19,901 nucleotides of DNA from CF-161 sp035259145. GTDB taxonomy: Bacteria; Chloroflexota; Dormibacteria; Dormibacterales; Dormibacteraceae. The position numbers and the translations under genes were made by a program. The stretch lies in assembly GCA_035259145.1 (NCBI GenBank), contig DATFWQ010000153.1:1-19901 (forward strand), in the 5' to 3' direction. Every line of letters starts with the position of its first letter. The first letter of the stretch is position 1. Shown one piece after another: positions 1 through 5,787 of this stretch. The notes beneath the pieces are model-generated. The model worked only from the letters and a program-made list of their open reading frames with translations. It was not told where the DNA came from and searched no databases.

Positions 1-65
1 GGGTCGTTTACGATAGTCCGGTGTTGGGCGGTGAGGTCGTCCAGCGCCGGCCGTACTCGGAATCT

Positions 66-140
66 TGGTGCCGGCGCGGGGATTCGAACCCCGGACCCTC
101 GGCTTAAAAGGCCGCTGCTCTGCCACTGAGCTACACCGGC
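66..140 (-). tRNA. tRNA-Lys (anticodon TTT)
   Basis: Read on the minus strand, the sequence folds as a complete tRNA. The acceptor strand GCCGGTG at 134-140 pairs with the 3' CGCCGGC, with one G-T pair. The D-arm has GCTCAGTGGCAGAGC, and the T-arm has the GGTTCGAATCC signature. The anticodon loop is CTTTTAA, giving anticodon TTT (Lys). The 3' CCA is encoded (66-68). The outermost anticodon-stem pair is a G/A mismatch. The gene lies near the window edge with no visible partner gene. The 3' end faces the left edge, so any element integrated at this tRNA would lie outside the window. Confidence 0.95.
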
Positions 141-272
141 ACGGAATCCGCCCCCCAGATTACCGCTGCCGGTCCTGCCGGCCTCCACGGTCACATATCC
201 TGCAGGACAGTCTCGTTACCTCTGCCCTCTCCCGGCGTTTCTGGGATACCAACCCGAACCCGGAGGAAGGAC

Positions 273-1193
273 ATGAATGAGTCGGCAGAGATCCCAGGAG
301 CCTCACCGGCGCGAAAGGGCATCGCGCTCGAGCGCCTGGGCCGCATTCCCTGGCTGCTCCCAGCGACCGCCGTCGTTGCGGTCCTCTGCCTTCTACTGGC
401 GGCCACTGGTATCGGCCTCTGGCTGTCGACGCGGGGACCTGGCGGAGGCCTTTCTTCGACCATCATCCCTGCGCGGGCCGACGCGCAGACGTCGGGCACC
501 ACTGACACCACTCGGGCGGCGGCAGCGTCGGGGGCGGCGGCAGCGGCGGCTGCACCCTCACTCGCCCAGGGATCTGCCGGCGCCGCTCTGCCAGTGATGA
601 TCGGCGGCTCGTGCGCGGCCGCCCCCACGGTCCAGTTCCAGGGTCGCGGCCTCGCCGTCACCGGGGTGGCCCCGGTCACACCTGCCGCGTCCGCAGCGAT
701 CAACCTGAACGTCAGTGTGCAAGAGCGTGGGGGCGACGCAGCGACCGTCATCTCCAACGCCCAGGCCAGGGCTCAGGCGGTCGTCAGCGCCCTGCAGCAG
801 GCCGGGATCCCCAGCTCAGCAATCCAGCAGACGTCCTTCAGCAGCTTCGGCGACTTCCAGGGCAAGCAGTTCACGGCCTACGCATCCATTCAGGCACAGG
901 TGGCTGGAAACGACCAGCTAACCCAGGCAACCAGGGCCATCCTGCAGATCAGCGGCGTCTCCGGCTACTCGACCAGCTCCGCCCTTGCGGTGCAGCCTTC
1001 AGAGGCTGAGGTCCAGGCGGCCGTCTCAGGCGCGGCAGCACAAGCCAGGGGCATGGCAGAGACGACTGCCCGCGCAGCGGGGGTCAGCCTGGGGAACGTG
1101 CAGAGCGTTGCCACCCAGCCACCCACGGCCTGCTACGGGCCTACCGGTCCAATGCGAGTCGTCCAGGTCACGATCAACTACGCCATCAAATAA
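273..1193 (+). CDS. membrane-anchored SIMPL-domain (DUF541) protein
   Basis: A 306-residue protein. A short basic cytoplasmic N-terminus leads into one hydrophobic helix (about residues 28-51). An Ala/Gly/Ser/Thr-rich linker follows to about residue 115, and then a C-terminal SIMPL/DUF541 domain (about 125-306). The domain is recognised by the opening GRGLAVTGVA strand, the segment with AQAVVSALQQAGI, and the ending VVQVTINYAIK. SIMPL-domain proteins are usually periplasmic, lipoprotein or extracytoplasmic proteins of the cell envelope, and their biochemical role is poorly known. The ATG at 273 is supported by GGAGG at 262-266 with 6 bases of spacing. The gene converges on the next one with only 17 bases between stops. 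The family assignment is firm; the function is unknown. Confidence 0.85.
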   Translation: MNESAEIPGASPARKGIALERLGRIPWLLPATAVVAVLCLLLAATGIGLWLSTRGPGGGLSSTIIPARADAQTSGTTDTTRAAAASGAAAAAAAPSLAQGSAGAALPVMIGGSCAAAPTVQFQGRGLAVTGVAPVTPAASAAINLNVSVQERGGDAATVISNAQARAQAVVSALQQAGIPSSAIQQTSFSSFGDFQGKQFTAYASIQAQVAGNDQLTQATRAILQISGVSGYSTSSALAVQPSEAEVQAAVSGAAAQARGMAETTARAAGVSLGNVQSVATQPPTACYGPTGPMRVVQVTINYAIK

Positions 1194-1202
1194 AAGATGG
1201 AG

Positions 1203-1228
1203 GAGGCCGCTTACGCTGCGGCGGCCTC
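1203..1228. terminator. candidate bidirectional terminator hairpin
   Basis: GAGGCCGC (1203-1210) and GCGGCCTC (1221-1228) form a perfect 8-bp stem with a 10-base loop. It sits just after the stop of the SIMPL gene, and its loop contains the stop codon (TAA, minus strand, 1211-1213) of the converging membrane-protein gene. There is no T-tract, so intrinsic termination is not proven. The position between convergent genes is what makes it plausible. Confidence 0.45.
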
Positions 1229-2260
1229 GCCCTCAGGGATTGCTGGGGGGACCACAAGCAGACTGATCAGCAACCCCGTCAGCCCCGCCACCAGCGGCGC
1301 ACCCGCCCAGAGGTGAACCGGCCACCAGGTGCCGTCGACACCGATCAGGCCGGCGAAGTACAACGCGTACAGCACCGCCGGGACCAGGAACGCAAACGTT
1401 CGAAGCTGCGCGGATCGCGAGGCCGATGGCCGAAGCGTGAGCAAGAGCAGGTCGGCCACGACCCCACCGACCACTCCGATCAGGATCACCGAATCCGCCC
1501 CCTTGATCAACGTCACAAACACTGCGTTGACACCCATGAGAAGCGTCATGCTGCCCACCGGCAGGTCGAACCTGCGCACAAGCAGGAGGATCACACCCAT
1601 GAGGAAGCCTGTGTGCAGGATCACGCCGAGGATGCCCAGCTCCTCCGCCGGCTCGTTCGCGACCGGCGGATGAGGCAGCGCTGACCACTGTGAAGTGAAC
1701 GGGTGGTCGAACTGGCCGAAGAAGGTGAGCAGGGTCAGCGTCAGGGTGGCGGACGCGATCGCGGGCCACCCGATCGACCGCCCCGGCCGGCGCCATGCCG
1801 CGCGGAGCGGTCCGCTGACCATCAGCCCGCCGCTGACCATCAGCATCACGTGCGTCGGGCTGATCAATGCCTGGAAGCTGCGCTCGATACCAAACCTGAG
1901 ATGCCATGTCATGTCGAGCACGCCCGCAATTCCAAACAGCACGCAGCCGAGCAGGGATAGGGCGTAGCCGTCTGGCAGCGCTCTCCCCCAGTCCCAGGGC
2001 CGCGCACCGGTCCACGCAGCAGAGACCACAAGGAAGCCGGTCGTGGCAGCGACCGACGCGTACAGAAGCGCATGCCACGGCGTGAAAAAAGTCTCCAGGG
2101 TCGCGGCGACGTGGCCGTGAGCCCACGAGTCCAGGTGGGCCCCCGCCGCCACGGCTGCGGAAAGGCCGACCATCGTCCACTCGAACCGAACCTGCGCGAG
2201 CCGTGCTTTACGAGGCGCGTCAGAAGTGAGCGGTTCAGTGACAGAGGTCGCAGAGATCAT
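1211..2260 (-). CDS. histidine-rich polytopic membrane protein, function unknown
   Basis: A 349-residue protein with about eight or nine hydrophobic segments spread over its length. Histidines and acidic residues cluster at or beside the membrane segments: HLDSWAHGH (42-50), FTPWHALLY (60-67), DMTWH (116-120), SPTH (134-137), FDHP (184-187), H216 and H316. This pattern resembles metal- or haem-binding membrane proteins, but I cannot tie it to a characterised family. The ATG at 2260 has no good Shine-Dalgarno sequence, but a TAGATT box lies 8 bases upstream (2269-2274), so the transcript may be leaderless. The gene converges on the SIMPL gene and seems to be transcribed alone. A transporter or an oxidase-like subunit is possible; both are inference. 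Confidence 0.75.
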   Translation of the reverse strand: MISATSVTEPLTSDAPRKARLAQVRFEWTMVGLSAAVAAGAHLDSWAHGHVAATLETFFTPWHALLYASVAATTGFLVVSAAWTGARPWDWGRALPDGYALSLLGCVLFGIAGVLDMTWHLRFGIERSFQALISPTHVMLMVSGGLMVSGPLRAAWRRPGRSIGWPAIASATLTLTLLTFFGQFDHPFTSQWSALPHPPVANEPAEELGILGVILHTGFLMGVILLLVRRFDLPVGSMTLLMGVNAVFVTLIKGADSVILIGVVGGVVADLLLLTLRPSASRSAQLRTFAFLVPAVLYALYFAGLIGVDGTWWPVHLWAGAPLVAGLTGLLISLLVVPPAIPEGEAAAA

Positions 2261-2268
2261 GGCCCATC

Positions 2269-2274
2269 AATCTA
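2269..2274 (-). promoter_or_regulatory. candidate -10 box (TAGATT), leaderless promoter
   Basis: TAGATT fits the actinobacterial TANNNT consensus and ends 8 bases before the ATG at 2260, where no Shine-Dalgarno sequence is evident. Upstream on the minus strand, TTGATGACAG offers a weak -35 (TGACAG with a 16-base spacer). Transcription would start at or very close to the A of the start codon. Confidence 0.35.
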
Positions 2275-2332
2275 GGCAAAAGTGAGCTTGCTGTCATCAA
2301 CTCGAGGGCCAAAGAGCGAACCTTGCCACGAA

Positions 2333-2680
2333 TCAGCGAACGTGACTGGCGCGTCTGCGACCGGGCTCATCGATCGCGCGGGAGTTCCCGTAGCGATGCG
2401 TAGCAGAAAGCTTGTCCATCAGGGCGACGATCGTGACCTTCAACTCAAGCCCGAGGCCCGGCGTCCAGCCGTTAGAGTCCAGCGCCCGGTAGACGAGAAG
2501 GGACTCCTCGCCATTGAGGATGCCGCGCATCCTTGCGCGGACCTGGCTTTGCTGATACGCCCGCGCCTCGTCAGGCTCGATCTCCAGCATTCTCTCCAGT
2601 TCCAGGAGCGTTTGCGGCTGCAGGCCGTCAAGCTGACCCCGCACCCAGTCGGCGAAATCCAGGAGACGGTTGCACATCAT
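2333..2680 (-). CDS. hypothetical 115-aa protein, partner of the upstream HTH regulator
   Basis: A small soluble, mostly helical protein with no transmembrane segment, signal peptide or motif that I recognise. The N-terminal half has a leucine/glutamate-rich helix (LLELERMLEIEPDEARAYQQ); the middle has an ESLLVYRALDSNGW segment; the C-terminus is basic (RRRAS). Its ATG (2678-2680) overlaps the TGA of the HTH gene in the arrangement ATGA, so the two are translationally coupled and probably act together. Such pairs occur in toxin-antitoxin modules and in phage-type regulatory cassettes, but nothing in this protein identifies it as a toxin. The next start codon, an ATG immediately after, is equally possible. 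Function unknown. Confidence 0.6.
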   Translation of the reverse strand: MMCNRLLDFADWVRGQLDGLQPQTLLELERMLEIEPDEARAYQQSQVRARMRGILNGEESLLVYRALDSNGWTPGLGLELKVTIVALMDKLSATHRYGNSRAIDEPGRRRASHVR

Positions 2681-3015
2681 CCGGCCTGATCCTCAGGCTC
2701 GGGACGCGCAACGTCCTCGAACTTCAAGTGGAGGACCGCCAGTATCTTCAGGGTGGCCGCCAGGGACGTGGTGCGCCCGGAGAAGAACCGGCTCGCGGTG
2801 CTCCGGCTCACGCCGACGGCGGCAGCCACGCTCTCGATGCTGTCGAGCTGCCCCTCCACCTGCCGGTAGACCAGCGCGCGCCTGCACTTCGCCAGGTTGA
2901 GGGTGTAAGGCATCCCTCGGTAGCTCACCGTGACAAGTTGGGGTCGGGCGGCCACCCTGGCGCCGGCCTGGGAACCGCCCGCCATGCGGTTCGAAACTGG
3001 ATCAGGGGTATCCAT
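2677..3015 (-). CDS. helix-turn-helix transcriptional regulator (XRE/LacI-like HTH)
   Basis: A 112-residue protein with a helix-turn-helix at about residues 58-80: IESVAAAVGVSRSTASRFFSG, followed by a segment resembling the third to fifth helices of Cro/C1-type domains (LAATLKILAVLHLKFEDV). The N-terminal 25 residues look disordered; the SYRGMPYTLNLAKCRRALVY stretch before the HTH is not one I recognise. I chose the ATG at 3013-3015 because AGGAGG at 3022-3027 precedes it by 6 bases. An in-frame TTG at 3106-3108 would add 31 residues but has no ribosome site. It forms a two-gene operon with the 115-residue protein and is divergent to the excisionase-like gene, so it is probably a local repressor acting in the shared intergenic region. 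Confidence 0.75.
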   Translation of the reverse strand: MDTPDPVSNRMAGGSQAGARVAARPQLVTVSYRGMPYTLNLAKCRRALVYRQVEGQLDSIESVAAAVGVSRSTASRFFSGRTTSLAATLKILAVLHLKFEDVARPEPEDQAG

Positions 3016-3124
3016 GCGCCGCCTCCTCTCGCTCGTTTGCCCCACGTCCGGACAAGAGCCTCGACACTGGACCTTAACCGGGTTTCCATTGAAATGCAAC
3101 TGTGTCAAGGAAGTATCAAAAACA

Positions 3125-3134
3125 TAGCGCGCTA
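3125..3134. promoter_or_regulatory. perfect 10-bp palindrome, candidate operator
   Basis: TAGCGCGCTA is its own reverse complement. It lies in the 194-base divergent region between the HTH regulator (start 3015) and the excisionase-like gene (3210), about 110 bases from the first and 75 from the second. An operator for the HTH regulator is the simplest reading. This is inferred from position and symmetry only. Confidence 0.35.
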
Positions 3135-3209
3135 GTAGTTACAGTGACTCAATTTTGTCGTGTCCATGGCGCAGTGATGTAACGACGACGTAGCCCGAGC
3201 GGCTAAGAT

Positions 3210-3407
3210 TTGGTCGATTTGGCGAAACTGATGCCGATCGACGAGGCTGCCGTCCACGCGGGGGTCAGCCGTACGACCATCTACCGGCTGATCAGGCTCG
3301 GTCTGCTCAAGAAATACCGCGCTCCGGGCGTGGATCGACGCACTTACGTCGATGCGGACGCGGTGAAATCGGTCCGAGCGCACCCCCCACTGCGGATGGT
3401 CGACTAG
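3210..3407 (+). CDS. excisionase/MerR-type small HTH DNA-binding protein
   Basis: A 65-residue protein that is essentially one winged-HTH unit of the excisionase (HTH_17) type. MPIDEAAVHAGVSRTTIYRLI forms the helix-turn-helix at about residues 8-28, followed by the wing-like RAPGVDRRTYVDADAVKSV. Proteins of this kind bind DNA and direct excision of integrated elements or regulate small loci. No integrase is in the window. The start is uncertain: TTG at 3210 is the longest; TTG at 3219 and ATG at 3231 are in frame. No Shine-Dalgarno sequence is visible, and a TAAGAT box at 3204-3209 would put the transcription start near 3216, which favours 3219 or 3231. The gene is divergent from the HTH/115-aa operon. 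Confidence 0.75.
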   Translation: MVDLAKLMPIDEAAVHAGVSRTTIYRLIRLGLLKKYRAPGVDRRTYVDADAVKSVRAHPPLRMVD

Positions 3408-3697
3408 CCGGCCTACCGGAGGCTCTTTTCCTGGCGTACCCTGTTCGGTCGCGCTTGACAGGTTCATGGCTCTCGAGAATCACTATGAGCCTCTCAGAGC
3501 CCCAAAATCTGAACAAACGTTCACCCTTGTGGAAGCTCGCCAGGCAGCCGATCGTAGCCCGCTAACGTCTCGGCAGCCACCTGCGCTAATGTGCCGGCGC
3601 GGTATAAGGTGCTGTTTCGGCATGCAGTGGCCGCGATCGTGCTGGGCGGCCAACCGTGGTCCTGCGAAAATTCGCTCTGACTTGAGGAGGTCGGTCC
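3408..3697. other. 290-base intergenic stretch with no convincing gene
   Basis: This stretch lies between the excisionase-like gene and the SDR gene. A plus-strand frame opening at ATG 3466 runs on into the SDR gene in another frame and has no ribosome site, so I do not call it. The stretch holds a TTGACA at 3455-3460 without a matching -10, a weak GGCTCT/AGAGCC inverted repeat (3468-3473 and 3496-3501), the LexA-type dyad at 3511-3522 and a TATAAG at 3603-3608 that might be a -10 for the SDR gene. It looks more AT-rich than the surrounding coding sequence. Confidence 0.5.
3511..3522. promoter_or_regulatory. candidate LexA (SOS) box GAACAAACGTTC
   Basis: GAAC-AAAC-GTTC matches the Gram-positive LexA core GAAC-N4-GTTC, and its centre fits the RNRY form of the Bacillus consensus. 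It lies 175 bases before the SDR start and 104 bases after the excisionase-like stop, which is far from any start codon for a classical SOS operator. With only eight fixed positions a chance match is possible. Confidence 0.35.
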
Positions 3698-4456
3698 ATG
3701 CGCTCTGGGGAGAAGGTCGCCATCGTCACCGGCGGAGGGACCGGAATCGGGAGAGCCGCTGCGCTCGCCCTCGCGCGCGAGGGCTGGTCAGTCGCCATAT
3801 CCGGACGTCGGCGGGAGCCCCTCGAAGCAACCGCCGCAGAAGGGCGGGCGTCTGGAGGCCGGATGCTGGCGATCCCGGCTGACGTCGGCGACCCGGCTTC
3901 GGTGCGCGACCTGTTCAGGATGACGAACGATGCCTTTGGCAGGCTCGACCTGTTGTTCAACAACGCCGGCCTGTTCTCACCACCGGTAGTGCTCGAGGAT
4001 CTGACTTACGAGCAGTGGCAGTCGGTGGTGGCCGCCAACCTGACCGGCGCGTTCCTGTGCACCCAGGAAGCGTTCAAGCTGATGAAGAGCCAGCAGCCAA
4101 CAGGAGGGCGCATAATCAACAACGGCTCGATATCGGCTCACGCTCCGCGGCCGAATTCGGCTCCGTACACGGCCACAAAGCACGCGGTCACCGGCCTGAC
4201 CAAGTCAACTTCCCTGGACGGCCGTAAGTACGACATCGCCTGCGGCCAGATAGACATTGGCAACGCCGCAACGGATATGACCGAGCGGATGGCCGTCGGG
4301 GTGTTGCAGGCGAACGGTTCGATCGAGCCGGAGCCCAGAGTCGACGTCGAGCAGGTGGCGCGGGCCGTGCTCTACATGGCGAGCCTGCCTCTCGACGCCA
4401 ACGTTCTGTTCCTCACGGTCATGGCGACCAAGATGCCCTTCGTCGGTCGAGGCTGA
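3698..4456 (+). CDS. short-chain dehydrogenase/reductase (classical SDR)
   Basis: A 252-residue NAD(P)-dependent oxidoreductase of usual classical-SDR length. The Rossmann fold opens with TGGGTGIG (residues 11-18). NNAG is at 88-91 and N114 sits in AANLTG. The catalytic triad is Ser144 (in NNGSIS), Tyr157 and Lys161 (YTATK). Arginines after the second strand (SGRRRE, 36-40) favour NADP(H), as is typical for that position. The substrate cannot be predicted. FabG-type ketoreductases and other 3-hydroxy/keto reductases share these features. GAGGAGG before the ATG gives a clear ribosome site. The MFS gene follows after 46 bases on the same strand, so the two are probably co-transcribed. Confidence 0.9.
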   Translation: MRSGEKVAIVTGGGTGIGRAAALALAREGWSVAISGRRREPLEATAAEGRASGGRMLAIPADVGDPASVRDLFRMTNDAFGRLDLLFNNAGLFSPPVVLEDLTYEQWQSVVAANLTGAFLCTQEAFKLMKSQQPTGGRIINNGSISAHAPRPNSAPYTATKHAVTGLTKSTSLDGRKYDIACGQIDIGNAATDMTERMAVGVLQANGSIEPEPRVDVEQVARAVLYMASLPLDANVLFLTVMATKMPFVGRG

Positions 4457-4502
4457 CAGGAATCGTCCGTATCCCGACGAGACCGGCCGGGAGCTCGCCA
4501 GG

Positions 4503-5762
4503 GTGATCGGTCGCGCGCTCCTCCTGGATATAACCCCACTCCGGGAGTCGCGTGACTTCCGACTCCTCTGGATGTCCCAGCTCACCACGGTCACCGGCCG
4601 CCAGTTCGTGCTGGTGGCGGTTCCGTACCAGATCTATGTGCTCACCCATTCCTCACTGGCCGTAGGTCTGCTGGGAGTCTTCCAGGCGGTGCCGATCGTG
4701 GTTGCGGGTCTCTACAGCGGTGCGCTCGCCGACAGGTTCGACCGGCGCCGGCTGCAGCTGCTAGGTAAGAGCGTGGCTGCCGTCGGTTCCCTCGCCCTCG
4801 CCATGGGTGCGGGAGCGCTGCACGCGCCTGTCGCTTTTTTCTACGCGGTCGTCGTAATGACTTCGGCGGCGTCGACCCTCGACCAGTCGGCCCGCGCGGC
4901 GACCGTGCCCAGACTGGTTCCCCGCCACCTGCTCCCTTCCGCGATGTCCCTCAGCCAGGTCATGCTCCAGTCCGCCGCCATCGTCGGGCCAGCTCTCGCG
5001 GGGCTGGCCATAGCCGGCGTGGGGGTCAGCTGGGCGTTCCTGTTCGACGCAGTGGGCTGCCTCCCCGCGGTGGCGCTCGTCTCCCGGCTGTCACCGCAGC
5101 CGCCGCCCGAGGGCCACGGTGTGGTTCTCGGCTGGGGTGCACCGGGGCAGGCGATCGATTACGTGCGGCGGAACCGGCTTGTCGTCGGGCTGTTCGCAGC
5201 TGACCTCGTGGCAATGATCTTCGGGATGCCCTCCGCCCTCTTCCCGGCGCTGGCACTGAGCGTCTTCGGCATCGGCGCCCGCGGTCTGGGTTTTCTTTAC
5301 GCGGCGCCGGCCGTCGGCGCGCTGGTGGGCTCGCTGCTCTCGGGCTGGGTGCGACGCGTGTCCAGGCAAGGGATGGCCGTGCTTCTCGCGGTGGCCTTCT
5401 GGGGCGCCGCGATCGCGGGTTTCGGTATCGCCGGCAGCAGGCTGTGGCTGGCCCTCCCGCTGCTGGCCCTGGCCGGCGCTGGGGACCTCGTGAGCGCGAT
5501 CTTTCGCAACACGATCCTTCAGCTCACCGTGCCGGACTCGATACGCGGCCGCATGAGCGCGTTCCACCAGATGGTGGTAACGACTGGGCCCCGCCTCGGG
5601 GACCTGGAGGCGGGCGCCGTCGCGGCCCTCGCCGGGCCGCTCTTCTCAGTCGTTTCTGGAGGCGTGGCTTGCGTGGTGGGCATCGCCCTCGTGGCTGTCA
5701 TGGTCCCTGAGATGCGACGTCAGCGAGCTCCGATGGACACTGGGCACATGCCGGCCGCATGA
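4503..5762 (+). CDS. MFS exporter, EntS/DHA3-like (MFS_3)
   Basis: A 419-residue integral membrane transporter with about 12 hydrophobic segments. The N-terminal SRDFRLLWMSQLTTVTGRQF is typical of the MFS_3/enterobactin-exporter-like group. Motif A is GALADRFDRRR (73-83). Near the C-terminus, IRGRMSAFHQMVVTTGPRLG matches the conserved stretch of this group. It probably expels a small hydrophobic compound or siderophore by proton antiport; the substrate is unknown. The start is GTG at 4503, with GGGAG about 9 bases upstream. It is downstream of the SDR gene, and a shared role in modifying and exporting one compound is possible. The stop lies 5 bases from that of the converging peptidase gene. 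Confidence 0.88.
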   Translation: MIGRALLLDITPLRESRDFRLLWMSQLTTVTGRQFVLVAVPYQIYVLTHSSLAVGLLGVFQAVPIVVAGLYSGALADRFDRRRLQLLGKSVAAVGSLALAMGAGALHAPVAFFYAVVVMTSAASTLDQSARAATVPRLVPRHLLPSAMSLSQVMLQSAAIVGPALAGLAIAGVGVSWAFLFDAVGCLPAVALVSRLSPQPPPEGHGVVLGWGAPGQAIDYVRRNRLVVGLFAADLVAMIFGMPSALFPALALSVFGIGARGLGFLYAAPAVGALVGSLLSGWVRRVSRQGMAVLLAVAFWGAAIAGFGIAGSRLWLALPLLALAGAGDLVSAIFRNTILQLTVPDSIRGRMSAFHQMVVTTGPRLGDLEAGAVAALAGPLFSVVSGGVACVVGIALVAVMVPEMRRQRAPMDTGHMPAA

Positions 5763-5787
5763 AACACTTAGAGCAGGTCCGGCCGGC
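5750..5787. terminator. candidate bidirectional terminator between convergent genes
   Basis: GCCGGCCG (5750-5757) and CGGCCGGC (5780-5787) are perfect 8-base complements around a 22-base loop. The hairpin straddles both stop codons (MFS at 5760-5762, peptidase at 5768-5770). Each arm also contains the self-complementary GGCC core. No T-tract is present. Confidence 0.35.

Noticed and set aside
66..140. tRNA-Lys as an attachment site for an integrated element covering the HTH island
   Set aside because: The tRNA 3' end faces the left window edge, so such an element would lie outside. I saw no repeat of the tRNA end elsewhere in the window and no integrase.
191..757. Minus-strand frame opposite the SIMPL gene
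   Set aside because: Ala/Pro/Arg-rich low-complexity translation typical of an antisense frame. The plus-strand gene has a ribosome site and a domain.
3071..3108. TTGACA at 3103-3108 (minus strand) as the -35 of the HTH gene
   Set aside because: No -10 lies at 16-18 bases. The nearest TANNNT (TAAGGT, 3071-3076) is 26 bases away, so the pair does not make a promoter.
3466..3882. Plus-strand frame in the gap before the SDR gene
   Set aside because: It has no ribosome site and runs more than 180 bases into the SDR gene in another frame, with an Arg-rich shadow-like C-terminal half.
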